Of a stretch of DNA of 64,000 nt, positions 1 to 8,966 are shown one piece after another; position 1 is the stretch's first letter, and each line of letters begins with the position of its first letter. The stretch covers positions 1-64,000 of IMG/VR virus record IMGVR_UViG_3300020435_000116. One strand, 5' to 3'. The notes under the pieces were generated by a model. That model saw only the letters and a program-made list of their open reading frames with translations. It had not been told where the DNA came from and did no database searches. A program made the translations under genes and the position numbers. Origin of the DNA: a virus.

Positions 1-2133
1 AGTTATTTAGACCAGCGTAATAAAGAAAGCCTTGCTGATAAAGCTAAAGCTGCGGTTGCTAAATCAACACCTGGTGCTGCGGTGTTAGGTGGGGTAGCCG
101 GTTTCTTAGGCGGACTTACCGATAAGATTAAAGGACTTAACTTATTTGGTGGAGAGGATGACGAGGGTGGTTTCTTTGGTGATGTTGCTGGAGAAGCTGC
201 AAGTGAGATCGCAGGCGATGCGCTAGGTGATCAGTTTGACAGAGATAGTCGTGCTGATCGCAGAGAGCGTAGAGCGCAGCGTAAAGCAGCAAGAGCAAGC
301 TCAGGCAAGCGTGGTATATTTAGTAAGATTAAATCCCTAGGTGGTAAAGGACTAAGTGCCGTGGGTAATTTTATTAAATCACCAGGTAAGGCGTTACTAG
401 CAGCGGGCTCCGGTCTTGCAGGTATGGTAGGAACTGGTGCATCCACCTTAGCGGGTATGGGTTCTAAAGTTGCTTCAGTAGCCGGTAAAGGCGCGTCGAT
501 GCTAGGTGGTGCTGGTAAAGCATTAGGGACACTAGCGCGTGTTGGGTTGTCGGTCGGTCGTGTAGCGCTAGGTCCAGTGGGTTGGGCTGCAACTGCGTTA
601 TGGGGTGCTTATAAAGGCGCTCAGTATCTTAACAGTAGGAGCGATGCAGACCCTATCGAGGATATGCGTTTTAAGCAGATGGGTATCAACACTGAGGAAG
701 GAAGTCAACTTCGTGCGATTCGTCTTTTAGAAGAAGCGTCGCTCGATGATATCACCTTTAATGATAGGGGAGAGGCTACTTTACCTAAAGTTGATTATAA
801 TGACCTTATTGATGAGCACGGTGAAAGATTCAATGTGGATAAGAATAATCCTCAGAATTTAGAAGCCTTTGTTCGTTGGTATGAAGGTACGTTTAAACCC
901 ACGCTGCTAACATATGCAACTTTGGCTAATCGCATCGATGAAGATCTAGATGTGGATGATCTAGATGATGACTTACCTGAAGATCAACTCGTACCGTTTA
1001 CTAAGAAAGCGTTTGAACTTCTAGAGAGTTCACCGGCTATTGGTAATACGTCACCTTACTTTGATCAAGAAGCTACTAGCGATGACGTTGTCACGCAGTA
1101 TAATCGTGTCATGCAGGAGTATGGTGGTGAGTTGAAAGAAACTGTCGAAGCATCTAAGGATAGCCCTGAACCGGTTACATCAGGTTTAGTACCGCCTGCC
1201 TCTTATACTCCACCTAGAGATAAGGAAATGGCAATGCCTGAGACAGTCATTGAGGAACCTCAAGATGCATTAACGCGTAAGCTTAAAGCAGCGGCTATTG
1301 TGTCAGGCGGTTCAGTACTTGCTTTAGGTAGCGGTTCAAATAGCCAGACCTCAACACGTAGACCTTCAATACCTAACAATGCGGTAGCGTTAGGTGGGTT
1401 AGGCGTGACTATGGGTGGTGTGATGGCTGCTAATGCGGATACATATTACCCAGGTGTAGATACCGTGGTTGATCGATCTACACAAATCAACACTTCGGCT
1501 ATTCAACATCACACCGAAGATGGTGCGCGTATTATCAGTGAGGAAGAAGTAGCACGACGCCGTGACAATTACTATTCTAACATTGATAACCGTACGATGG
1601 TGAGTGAGGGTGATGACTATAGTGCGACGCAGCGTTCAAGTATAGAGGACGTAGTAGATTCAAATCGTTATAAGAACGATGTTAACACTTATAATGGTTA
1701 TACTATCAATCTTGATGAAGTTATCAACCAACAACGTTTACGTAATCAAAATGCTGTTCTTTTAGAAGAGCAAAGAGAGCGTGTTGTTCTAGATGATCAC
1801 ATCAGCGCGGTTAATCAGTATTCTGATAAACGCGTAAACGCTGTAGATGCACATCAGCAAATGCACGCAGAGCTAGCAAACGAGCAACTTGGCTATATTG
1901 GTAACATTCTCAATGAGTCACTGTATGTTCAACAGTCTATGGATGATACACTTAAACGCATTTGGAAACACTTGCAAGGTGATGAAGTCATTCCTAAGTC
2001 TGAAGCACCAGTTAGCGGTGGTGAGGCTGCAGCTGAACGTGCTAAACAGCGACAAGCTGAGGCACGTCGTAGACAACTGCTTAATCAGCGTCAACGCTCT
2101 ACACCGCCTGTTGGTATGGGTAAGACCGGATAA
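1..2133 (+). CDS. Large virion protein, possibly tape-measure C-terminal part (5' partial)
   Basis: The reading frame is open to the left edge, so the gene starts upstream and 710 codons are visible. The GTG at 82 is internal, not a convincing start. Visible residues 1-200 are Ala/Gly-rich with several hydrophobic stretches (KALLAAGSGLAGMVGTGA-like), as in the membrane-inserting parts of tape-measure or ejected virion proteins. The middle is acidic, and the last 130 residues are charged, helical and Gln/Arg-rich. It lies directly upstream of another structural gene on the same strand. Family membership is inferred from composition and position only; an internal head protein is an alternative. 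Confidence 0.6.
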   Translation, partial: SYLDQRNKESLADKAKAAVAKSTPGAAVLGGVAGFLGGLTDKIKGLNLFGGEDDEGGFFGDVAGEAASEIAGDALGDQFDRDSRADRRERRAQRKAARASSGKRGIFSKIKSLGGKGLSAVGNFIKSPGKALLAAGSGLAGMVGTGASTLAGMGSKVASVAGKGASMLGGAGKALGTLARVGLSVGRVALGPVGWAATALWGAYKGAQYLNSRSDADPIEDMRFKQMGINTEEGSQLRAIRLLEEASLDDITFNDRGEATLPKVDYNDLIDEHGERFNVDKNNPQNLEAFVRWYEGTFKPTLLTYATLANRIDEDLDVDDLDDDLPEDQLVPFTKKAFELLESSPAIGNTSPYFDQEATSDDVVTQYNRVMQEYGGELKETVEASKDSPEPVTSGLVPPASYTPPRDKEMAMPETVIEEPQDALTRKLKAAAIVSGGSVLALGSGSNSQTSTRRPSIPNNAVALGGLGVTMGGVMAANADTYYPGVDTVVDRSTQINTSAIQHHTEDGARIISEEEVARRRDNYYSNIDNRTMVSEGDDYSATQRSSIEDVVDSNRYKNDVNTYNGYTINLDEVINQQRLRNQNAVLLEEQRERVVLDDHISAVNQYSDKRVNAVDAHQQMHAELANEQLGYIGNILNESLYVQQSMDDTLKRIWKHLQGDEVIPKSEAPVSGGEAAAERAKQRQAEARRRQLLNQRQRSTPPVGMGKTG

Positions 2134-2200
2134 TGTAGGATAGGACAAGGATGTCCGTTCTATCATTACTTAATTACAAATTTAATCATAGGAAACCGTT

Positions 2201-4075
2201 ATGACTATACTTTCAGATGTCTTGGAAGATACAGCATGGTTGAGGCAAGCGTTCCTTTTACGCAAGTCAGACATTGACGATGTTGATAAAAAACGTCGCG
2301 TGTTTTCAATGGCGTCAACAAAATACACAGATACCACATTAGGTGGTAACTACACAATTAATAACCCCCCTCAGTTTACTCGCCATGCGGATATAAAAGC
2401 AAAAGCACCATTTAGCCCCTCTAAGGGTATGGGGCGCTATTATAGCGAGGCGATAGACGATAACTCAATTACGCTACATATGCGTTTTGGGGTAGCGGAG
2501 TACAATTCGTTAACAACGTTCTTTACTAACTTCTTTGATAGTTCAATGGGGACGTTGGCTCGTACAGGCGAATCGACTGGGGTTTTGTACAACATTGGTA
2601 AGGTAGCTGGATTTCTATTTGCTATCCCCTTACTTCCTTTTGTGGTTGCTGGACGTATTTATCGTTTTTTAGATGATAAGCCATATAGTAAATACTACTA
2701 CCTCAAACCTACGATGCCTCTATACTGGGGCGCGGTTAATACTATCGTTAATAACTTAGCGGTAAACATGGGTTTGATAGGCGCTGCTGATATTGACTCT
2801 TATACCGTTAACGCGGATGGAAAGGCAGAACCTAACTACGAGGCGGGGTTAACATCTAAAGAGATAGAAGCGTTTAATAAGCTATTGCCGGATGTTTTTC
2901 GTGGAGATGGAGGTGTTGACATATATGCGATTGCTAACCGTGCTCAACGTATTCGTAATCGACAGATTGTCCTACAGCAGGCTGCGCTTCAAAATGCAAC
3001 AACCAGCGAAGGGTTAGCTACTGCAGCAAGACGTATGACCGAGCAAGACATTGGCCCTATTCCAGCAGGTTCTTCATTAAAAGACTACATGGCGCGTTAT
3101 CACTCTACGTCCATGGCTCAGGGTGCGGATGCGGATAAAGAGAAACAAGATCCTATTGGTTCTTGGGAATCTGGGTTTTTTGAACATCTTTCTAGTGAGT
3201 TATCGGATGGTTCACATTGGGTGAGTTTTAAGGTTAATCCTGATCGCTCTATCAATGAATCTTTCTCTAACACAACTGGTGAGTCTGACATTGCCAATAA
3301 GATCAACGGTATGTCGTCCTCAGCGCGTTCTGCGAGGTTTTCTACCTTAGATGGTAATATCGGCGATGGTGTTATCTCTGGAGCCATAGAAGGCATTATA
3401 GGCGGTGCTAAAGACGTTATTACTGGTGTTGCTGATGGTGTAGGTTTATCAGGTTTAGCTGCTCTAGGTGGTCGTGCCTTTGTAGATATCCCGGAACACT
3501 GGCAGGATTCCGTTGCTGAATTACCCAGTGAGTCTTACACGCTAGAGCTAAGAGCACCCTACGGTAACAAGATGAGTATCTTTACTAACATCTACGTACC
3601 GTTGGCTATGATCCTTGCAGGCGCGTTACCGTTATCAACAGGTGCGCAGTCGTATACCAGTCCGTTCCTTTGTGATCTGTTTGTTAAAGGTCGACAGCAA
3701 TCTAGATTATCAATCATCGACAGTGTATCTATTACACGTGGTGTGGGTAATATAGGTTGGTCAGTTGATCATCTACCTACGGGTATAGATGTTACAATAT
3801 CTGTTAAAGACCTATCAACAGTCATGCACATGCCACTTAATGATAGTCCAGGTCTCTTTGATGATGATTCATCCTTTAGTGACTATATGGGTATCTTAGG
3901 TGGTCTAGGGTTAACCGAGCAGTTCTATCCTGTTCAGAAGCTGAAGCGTCGATTTGTTCAAGCTACACAAGAGTTTGAGAAATGGACATCTCCTGCGTTC
4001 TATGCGCAGCATGTTTCAGCAACTGTTCCCGGTAGAATACTGGCGGCGGTTGCTCGTAATACAGGTCGTGGATAA
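2201..4075 (+). CDS. Virion structural protein, 624 aa
   Basis: ATG is preceded by an AGGAAACC ribosome binding site. No recognised domain. A hydrophobic segment lies near residues 130-155 (GKVAGFLFAIPLLPFVVAG), with Gly/Ala-rich hydrophobic stretches near 395-430 and 465-485, separated by soluble regions. It follows the partial tape-measure-like gene, a position often used for baseplate-hub or tail-tip proteins in contractile-tailed phages, but that role is inference. The gene ends with a TAA fused to a bidirectional terminator facing the convergent gene at 4119-5084. Confidence 0.6.
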   Translation: MTILSDVLEDTAWLRQAFLLRKSDIDDVDKKRRVFSMASTKYTDTTLGGNYTINNPPQFTRHADIKAKAPFSPSKGMGRYYSEAIDDNSITLHMRFGVAEYNSLTTFFTNFFDSSMGTLARTGESTGVLYNIGKVAGFLFAIPLLPFVVAGRIYRFLDDKPYSKYYYLKPTMPLYWGAVNTIVNNLAVNMGLIGAADIDSYTVNADGKAEPNYEAGLTSKEIEAFNKLLPDVFRGDGGVDIYAIANRAQRIRNRQIVLQQAALQNATTSEGLATAARRMTEQDIGPIPAGSSLKDYMARYHSTSMAQGADADKEKQDPIGSWESGFFEHLSSELSDGSHWVSFKVNPDRSINESFSNTTGESDIANKINGMSSSARSARFSTLDGNIGDGVISGAIEGIIGGAKDVITGVADGVGLSGLAALGGRAFVDIPEHWQDSVAELPSESYTLELRAPYGNKMSIFTNIYVPLAMILAGALPLSTGAQSYTSPFLCDLFVKGRQQSRLSIIDSVSITRGVGNIGWSVDHLPTGIDVTISVKDLSTVMHMPLNDSPGLFDDDSSFSDYMGILGGLGLTEQFYPVQKLKRRFVQATQEFEKWTSPAFYAQHVSATVPGRILAAVARNTGRG

Positions 4076-4125
4076 CGGCATAACCTACCTCTACCCATGA
4101 TAGGTAGAGGTAGGGTCTTTATGCG
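4073..4125. terminator. Bidirectional terminator with both stop codons in its arms
   Basis: A 12-bp perfect stem (CCTACCTCTACC at 4084-4095 with GGTAGAGGTAGG at 4103-4114) sits between convergent genes. The left flank is TAACGGCATAA, where TAA is the stop of the 2201-4075 gene. The right flank TTTATGCG contains the minus-strand TAA of the 4119-5084 gene. There is no U-tract. A nearly identical inverted copy lies at 16726-16779. Confidence 0.85.
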
Positions 4126-5084
4126 TTAAGGCTATTAGCTAGGCTAGTGGGATTGAAACGACGCATCAGTATAGATTGATCTTCCTGAGGCGTGTCGTTG
4201 GCAATCATGATAGCCGTAGATGTTTCACTTTGTGTCGACAATACCGTTTTAGCATCGTCAGATATACCACGCAAAGAACTAATATCTTTAACGTTATCTC
4301 CGCTGGCGTCGCTACGCATCCAGCTAGTGTCGATGGTCTTAATTTGTTCAACTAACGTCGCTCCGGCGCGTTGATGGTTATTCGGGTTGTTATCACCTGC
4401 AAGACTGTAATTCTTTAGCAGAGTATTAACAAGATTAGGGTTATTGGCTTTAAGCTTAGCTGAACCTACTAACTTAGATAAAGAAGCAAGACTAGCCGCA
4501 TCCCCACGTTTAGCAGCTACAATGCCCTGCTTGGCAATACGTGTTGCACTGAAGTCTAACCCTACTACTTCTGCTAGACAGTCGATTAAACCTGCTAGTC
4601 CTAGTAATAGGGCCTCTAAAAGCAGCGTATCGTTGACAGCTCGCGCCGTTGTTCTATCTTCAATGCTGGTACCGCTACACATACCGTGTATCTGAGTTAC
4701 CATATCTTGAAACGCTTTTGCCTCGCTAAGCTCCGTTGCTATCCCCTTTACAATAGTTCCATCTAGTAATTTAACCGTCTTTTGACCTACAGTGCTATCT
4801 TCTTGCAAGAATCCTTGTAAGTTCTTAACTGCAGTAGCACTTAAGTTAGAAATAGAAATGTTCTTACCCGTAGCAGAAGACAGACCTGAACTAGTAGGCG
4901 CAGCAGGTGCTTTGCTAGCAACACGCTTAACTGCACTGTCTATAGATTTAGATGAAACATTATCAGGAGAGCTCACAGCATCTACTAGAGATTTAGAGCT
5001 AGGGGTAGATGATGAACTATCAGAGGGGGAGAATAGATCAACAACCTTAGGTAACGATTTTGTTGCGGTAGTAAAAAGACTCAT
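4119..5084 (-). CDS. Hypothetical Ser-rich phage protein, 321 aa
   Basis: ATG is preceded by AAGGAG at good spacing. The N-terminal 80 residues are Ser/Pro/Lys-rich and probably disordered (SPSDSSSSTPSSK). The remainder looks helical, with a hydrophobic helix near residues 150-170 (LLLEALLLGLAGLIDCLAEV). No family recognised. It is flanked by structural genes and terminates at the bidirectional hairpin shared with the upstream plus-strand gene. A virion or scaffold-associated role is possible but unproven. Its last codons (Asn-Ala-stop) form part of the repeated terminator arm. Confidence 0.55.
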   Translation of the reverse strand: MSLFTTATKSLPKVVDLFSPSDSSSSTPSSKSLVDAVSSPDNVSSKSIDSAVKRVASKAPAAPTSSGLSSATGKNISISNLSATAVKNLQGFLQEDSTVGQKTVKLLDGTIVKGIATELSEAKAFQDMVTQIHGMCSGTSIEDRTTARAVNDTLLLEALLLGLAGLIDCLAEVVGLDFSATRIAKQGIVAAKRGDAASLASLSKLVGSAKLKANNPNLVNTLLKNYSLAGDNNPNNHQRAGATLVEQIKTIDTSWMRSDASGDNVKDISSLRGISDDAKTVLSTQSETSTAIMIANDTPQEDQSILMRRFNPTSLANSLNA

Positions 5085-5126
5085 ACAAGGTCTCCTTCAA
5101 TGCAAAAAAAGAAAGTGAATACAATG

Positions 5127-5156
5127 GTCGAGCCTACCTGCAAGCAGATAGGTCGA
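5127..5156 (-). terminator. Hairpin terminator after the 5194-5589 gene
   Basis: Read on the minus strand, GTCGACCTATCTGC pairs across a TT loop with GCAGGTAGGCTCGAC, about 13 pairs with one bulged C. A run of seven T residues follows about 20 nt later, just before the start of the next minus-strand gene. It separates the 5194-6112 pair from the 4119-5084 gene. It could also act as a leader structure for the latter. Confidence 0.5.
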
Positions 5157-5193
5157 CGCATCGTTATAGTTTTTTAAGGGCGTAGCTTATTGT

Positions 5194-5589
5194 TTATTTT
5201 TCATGTTCATCTGGTTCTTGATGTTCCGAGAACTGCAGTTCAACACTGTGTTGCGTTACCTTCTTGCGAATAGTAAGTTCTACGCTAAAGCGTATACGAG
5301 TCGCACCTAAGAATCGCATCATCTTAAGAAACGTTTTAATGGTCATCGGGTCAGATGCCATTTGTTTATTAATATTGCCACGTGCCGTGTGTCTAGGCTT
5401 ACCAGATCGAGGTAGACCATTGACTGGATCGTTGAGATACGTATCCATACGGCGGTTCCATCCCATTGGGGTGATATTAAAATCATCCAAGATTACTCGA
5501 AACAATCGACTCAACGCGCCTCTAGCCGATAGTGTCTTTTTATTAGAATCTTGTAGTATTTCATTCACGCTATATCTGTCGTCAAACAT
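5194..5589 (-). CDS. Conserved-looking phage protein, 131 aa
   Basis: The start ATG overlaps the stop of the upstream gene by 8 bp (ATGTTTGA), indicating translational coupling. The protein has a basic centre (RSGKPRHTARGNINKQ) and a C-terminal part that looks alpha/beta (IRFSVELTIRKK), ending in a charged His/Glu tail. It resembles small phage nucleic-acid-associated proteins in composition, but no family is recognised. Function unknown. Confidence 0.55.
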   Translation of the reverse strand: MFDDRYSVNEILQDSNKKTLSARGALSRLFRVILDDFNITPMGWNRRMDTYLNDPVNGLPRSGKPRHTARGNINKQMASDPMTIKTFLKMMRFLGATRIRFSVELTIRKKVTQHSVELQFSEHQEPDEHEK

Positions 5590-6112
5590 AATCGTTTAAA
5601 ATCACTTTTTCAAGTGCCTCCAGCATTTGTCCTATGTCTTGAAATAAACGCATCATCCGTCGAGAATAATAACTGTAGCGAGCGGTATTTTCTTTTTCCA
5701 TGACCATTAGAATGTCGTGGATAGGAGTAACTGCTTCACTCAATGCTTCCCAAAACCGTTGGATATCGATGTCGTATTGCTCGTCATCTACCAGCCAGGC
5801 GTCCAAGGTTAAGGTGGTGCGTCTACTCGTTAATGCCATTGCTTCAGCAGGTATCTCTGCATTCTTTTCAACGGCGTCTTTAACAATGTTTATGAACTCT
5901 AACATTTGCTCAGCGTTGCGGTGCCATACTATCATCGTAATAGCTTTGCCGTCTTTAGGACGGTAGAAAGCGAAGTCACGAGATGTGTACAGTGAGACCA
6001 AACCACCAAGAACTTTAGCGTTCATACTATTACGCATGGTTTTAAACTGCGTCCTGAATAGGACTATTCGTAGCCACAGTTTAAGCCTATACCAGCGAGA
6101 GGGTGCTTTCAT
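5582..6112 (-). CDS. Hypothetical protein, 176 aa
   Basis: The frame can start at a GTG at 6145, but that GTG lies inside the CACCTA...TAGGTG palindrome. The ATG at 6112 has its own AGGT site (GAGGTAAAT-ATG) and is preferred. The N-terminus is strongly basic and hydrophobic (RWYRLKLWLRIVLFRTQFK), possibly an amphipathic membrane-contacting helix; the rest is helical. No family recognised. It is coupled to the 5194-5589 gene by an 8-bp overlap. Confidence 0.5.
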   Translation of the reverse strand: MKAPSRWYRLKLWLRIVLFRTQFKTMRNSMNAKVLGGLVSLYTSRDFAFYRPKDGKAITMIVWHRNAEQMLEFINIVKDAVEKNAEIPAEAMALTSRRTTLTLDAWLVDDEQYDIDIQRFWEALSEAVTPIHDILMVMEKENTARYSYYSRRMMRLFQDIGQMLEALEKVILNDYV

Positions 6113-6141
6113 ATTTACCTCATTGCTATAGTTATTACAAC

Positions 6142-6162
6142 TCACCTATGTAATGTAGGTGA
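6142..6162. promoter_or_regulatory. Candidate promoter/operator element with palindrome
   Basis: A CACCTA...TAGGTG palindrome (6143-6148 with 6156-6161) contains, on the minus strand, ACCTACATTAC. The same 10-11-mer recurs upstream of other minus-strand genes near 38655, 41487, 43893 and 60184. It lies in the divergent gap between genes starting at 6112 (-) and 6193 (+), 39 nt upstream of the former. Confidence 0.4.
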
Positions 6163-6192
6163 ATAATTTATACGAATCCTAGGGAGGCTTCT

Positions 6193-6609
6193 ATGTCTTT
6201 ACTTGATACAATGAAGGACCGCACAGAAGATGAGGTCCTGTCCCTAACACAGCGCACGCGAATGGCGATTCTAGAAGACATGACTAAAGACGGCATGCCT
6301 AATAATAACCGAGATCGTCGTGTGTTGCTTGAATTGGTTAACGGTGCCGATACCACCGCCCTTGCTATGAAGCGTATGGAACAAGATTCCAAACAAAGCG
6401 AGCAAGACAATGCCGCTGCAATTATGGCAGCGAAGATTATGGCGAAGACAGGCGGCAACAATCCGTTTCAAGCTGAAGCAGGGAGACATGAGAAAGTCAT
6501 TAACACCCTGCCTGATAATGCATTACCTGAACCAACATTGGTTGAAGGTGAGCTAGACGTAGGTGTTAGCGATCTTAACTACGAGGAGTTTATGAAGAAG
6601 TTTGACTAG
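6193..6609 (+). CDS. Small acidic helical phage protein, 138 aa
   Basis: ATG is preceded by a strong AGGGAGGC site. The protein is mostly helical with a charged middle (MKRMEQDSKQSEQDN), a hydrophobic Ala-rich helix (AAAIMAAKIMAKTGG) and an acidic C-terminus ending YEEFMKKFD. Size, helical N-terminus and lone plus-strand position are compatible with a small terminase or packaging adaptor, but no diagnostic motif is visible, so that is only a suggestion. It ends in a 3-base overlap with the convergent 6606-7328 gene, with no terminator between them. Confidence 0.55.
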   Translation: MSLLDTMKDRTEDEVLSLTQRTRMAILEDMTKDGMPNNNRDRRVLLELVNGADTTALAMKRMEQDSKQSEQDNAAAIMAAKIMAKTGGNNPFQAEAGRHEKVINTLPDNALPEPTLVEGELDVGVSDLNYEEFMKKFD

Positions 6610-7328
6610 GTATACATGTTAAATGCTTTTATATCTAGAAACTGCAGATTCATATACCCTGTTAATGCAATGGTGGCTGCGTCCCATACATTCATTTTCT
6701 TAAAGAACATGGTGGCTGTCTCGTCAAGGGACGCTTCCATGTTTTGTGCCGCCTCGCCAAATGCCTTTAACTTAGGGACATACCACACCATCTCAGATAG
6801 ATGCTGTTTACGTAGGGCGTTATGATGCATGGTGAACCACGGTATAAAGTCATACATAAACACTGTCTTGTAAGTGCCTTGGAAGAATGCTGGCGTGGTA
6901 ATATGGCGAGGGACGTTAATAGTCTTTATATCCGTAATACCAACGTGGTGAGCAATGCTATTGACAATAACCTGACAGTGAGACTCTGGTAGGTTATAGG
7001 GGGCCGTGTTGATATGGATGGATACCGGGTCGGCTAAGGGATTGCCTGACGTACCTTTGTTAACCTCAGCAATGAAGTCCTTTAACACGCTAACCATGTT
7101 AGTCATCATTGCACGGGCTAGTATAGTAATGTCATGGTGAGTATAAAGATCCTCAATAGCCTTTGTAGACAGCTTAGGTAGAATGGCCGACCAATCATCG
7201 CTTACACGCTTATCATACGCGCCTTTTAATAACTCCTGTGCTGTATTTGCATCGTAGATACTTTCTACACAAGCAAGGCGAGTATCCATCAGCGTATTAA
7301 GTTCTACATAAACAGTCTGGTTACTCAT
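6606..7328 (-). CDS. Hypothetical protein, 240 aa
   Basis: Start ATG after AGGGATAGG; first gene cluster member reading toward 6193-6609. No known domain recognised. It contains several His and aromatic residues in the second half (YDFIPWFTMHHNALRKQHL) and ends in a hydrophobic stretch. The upstream gene stops 3 bases before this start, so the two are cotranscribed. Function unknown. Confidence 0.55.
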   Translation of the reverse strand: MSNQTVYVELNTLMDTRLACVESIYDANTAQELLKGAYDKRVSDDWSAILPKLSTKAIEDLYTHHDITILARAMMTNMVSVLKDFIAEVNKGTSGNPLADPVSIHINTAPYNLPESHCQVIVNSIAHHVGITDIKTINVPRHITTPAFFQGTYKTVFMYDFIPWFTMHHNALRKQHLSEMVWYVPKLKAFGEAAQNMEASLDETATMFFKKMNVWDAATIALTGYMNLQFLDIKAFNMYT

Positions 7329-7331
7329 TAC

Positions 7332-7805
7332 CTATCCCTTACTTAATTCAGAAAACAACGCTAGAATATCAGGACACATCTGCATTAGAAACAATACCGT
7401 CAACCATAAGTTACCGGTATATAACGTTTCTATAACCACATGGTCTGGTACCGGTTCTCTATACGCGTCGTCAGTGAGACTTCCAGCAGCATTAGCATGG
7501 ACAACGCTGGTTGCTATTAACGCATTAACACGCTTAAGCGCATCATCGTTCTCAAAGCTACTTAAACGCCACTGCGTAATAATTCGTTCCAGTGTGACCA
7601 ATGACTCATTGTCATTACGAATAATGTCCCAAATCTTTTTTACGTCTTCTTTCTCAAAGACACGTGTGAAATTAAAACGACTGTTTATCTCGTAAAGCTT
7701 AGCAATAGCTGATTGACTTTTCTTTTTTGTTAAGTTAGCCAGTGTACTAGACGTTATATTGTTCAAACTGCTAATAACATCTAGCATCAATTCTTTATCA
7801 TTCAT
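7332..7805 (-). CDS. Hypothetical helical protein, 157 aa
   Basis: Start ATG overlaps the upstream stop by 8 bp (ATGAATGA), preceded by AAGGAAT. The sequence is predicted helical throughout (SSTLANLTKKKSQSAIAKL, DIIRNDNESLVTLERII). No motif or family recognised. It forms a coupled set with 7798-8466 and 6606-7328 and may work with them. Confidence 0.5.
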   Translation of the reverse strand: MNDKELMLDVISSLNNITSSTLANLTKKKSQSAIAKLYEINSRFNFTRVFEKEDVKKIWDIIRNDNESLVTLERIITQWRLSSFENDDALKRVNALIATSVVHANAAGSLTDDAYREPVPDHVVIETLYTGNLWLTVLFLMQMCPDILALFSELSKG

Positions 7806-8466
7806 TTAGGTTATTCCTTAAATGCATGCCTGTCAATATAGCACTTAATGTTTCAGTTGATTTTACTTTAGAACCTAGGGCTTTGATACTTTCAATGTCT
7901 GCTTCACCTGTTTCTAGGATCTGACGATTCATCTCATTAAAAGCTACCTCATCCCCACCACGAAGTTTAATTAACTCTTCAATAGCGCTATCCACCCCGA
8001 TAGATAGAAGTACACCAAGTTCAGGGAACGATAATGCAGACCCTTTAGAGATACCGGTTGCTTGACCTGTCAGCTCGTCAACTACGTTATTGTTAGCAGG
8101 TGTAGACATTTTCTTATCTAACAACTGAGACTGACGTCGTACAGGCATGTCAACCACCATGTACTCATGAGGTGTCGTATAGGTTTCGCCCGTATCAGTA
8201 TCAGTCAGTACAATACGTTCAAAGAAGCTATGCCCAAGCGCTTTAGCAATCTTAACATTACGTGTGGTATCTAGCTTAGCTTCGTTGAGGTTAGGTGCGA
8301 TGATAGGAAGTACAAATCCATCTTTAATCTTCTGCATTAACGCTGCAAAAGCACGATCACTCATTCCCTTAAACATTTCCTCGTATAAGGCTTTATTCTC
8401 ACCCCCTGGTAAGATCTTATCCATATATTCAAGGATAAATGCTTCTGCTTTTTTACGATTAGCCAT
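7798..8466 (-). CDS. Phage protein with possible RpoB C-terminal-like stretch, 222 aa
   Basis: Residues about 90-175 run TPHEYMVVDMPVRR...DDK-like...TGQATGISKG...SFPELGVLLSIG...EELIKLRGGDE. The order and spacing recall the C-terminal beta-subunit motif of bacterial RNA polymerase ([24 protein letters not shown]...LQEML..KSDD). This is a by-eye resemblance, not an alignment. Residues 1-80 are helical and the C-terminus ends in a short basic helix. It is coupled to 7332-7805 by an 8-bp overlap. It may instead be a conserved myovirus protein of unrelated fold. Confidence 0.5.
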   Translation of the reverse strand: MANRKKAEAFILEYMDKILPGGENKALYEEMFKGMSDRAFAALMQKIKDGFVLPIIAPNLNEAKLDTTRNVKIAKALGHSFFERIVLTDTDTGETYTTPHEYMVVDMPVRRQSQLLDKKMSTPANNNVVDELTGQATGISKGSALSFPELGVLLSIGVDSAIEELIKLRGGDEVAFNEMNRQILETGEADIESIKALGSKVKSTETLSAILTGMHLRNNLNE

Positions 8467-8499
8467 AATGTCTTTCTCTTAATGATACGGTAGTTGGTC

Positions 8500-8955
8500 T
8501 CATACCGATGCTTTAAGTAACGGTATGTTTTGGCTAAGAAACTCACTTAAACTACGAGACCATTGACTGCGTTTAACCACCCCAGGTAGTTGAGCAAAGA
8601 CACACTGCTTCTCATCCATTAGTAGTTCGTAAAGGAACGTTACATCCTCTTCACCCATTTCAATAGCAACAGCACAGCATAATAACGCGCTGGCTTCGCG
8701 GTGACCGTTGTCAAAGGCTGAGAAGAAACCCTGGATGCTCAATGCGTCTAATTCGTGTTTTGATATAGTTTCAACACGGCGACACAGTTCTTCGGCTCCT
8801 AGTTGATCAAAGGCTAAGTCGCCCTTTCCTAAAAGATATCGCATAAGCGCGATACGACATTGGTCTTCTAGTACATCTCTGTATGTTCTATCACATGTAG
8901 AATCTAAAAGCTGCTGCTTGATACGCACATGGTGATGGCAGTATTTGGCTCGCAT
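8500..8955 (-). CDS. Hypothetical His/Cys-containing protein, 151 aa
   Basis: ATG follows AGGAAATTC. The N-terminus carries CHHHV and there are several scattered Cys residues, but no spaced CxxC pairs typical of a zinc finger. The body is helical and acidic. No family recognised. It is separated from 7798-8466 by a 33-bp gap and lies 11 bp from the 8967-9287 gene, within the same minus-strand run. Confidence 0.5.
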   Translation of the reverse strand: MRAKYCHHHVRIKQQLLDSTCDRTYRDVLEDQCRIALMRYLLGKGDLAFDQLGAEELCRRVETISKHELDALSIQGFFSAFDNGHREASALLCCAVAIEMGEEDVTFLYELLMDEKQCVFAQLPGVVKRSQWSRSLSEFLSQNIPLLKASV

Positions 8956-8966
8956 AACAGAATTTC

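Noticed and set aside
231-446. Minus-strand open frame inside the first large gene
   Set aside because: It lies fully antisense to an obvious coding region and lacks a good ribosome binding site.
2131-2140. TAATGTAGGA after the first gene as another promoter element copy
   Set aside because: It is on the wrong strand for the following gene, has one mismatch, and overlaps a stop codon; probably chance.
6193-6609. Calling the 138 aa protein a small terminase
   Set aside because: Size fits but no DNA-binding or oligomerisation motif can be seen and no large terminase is next to it.
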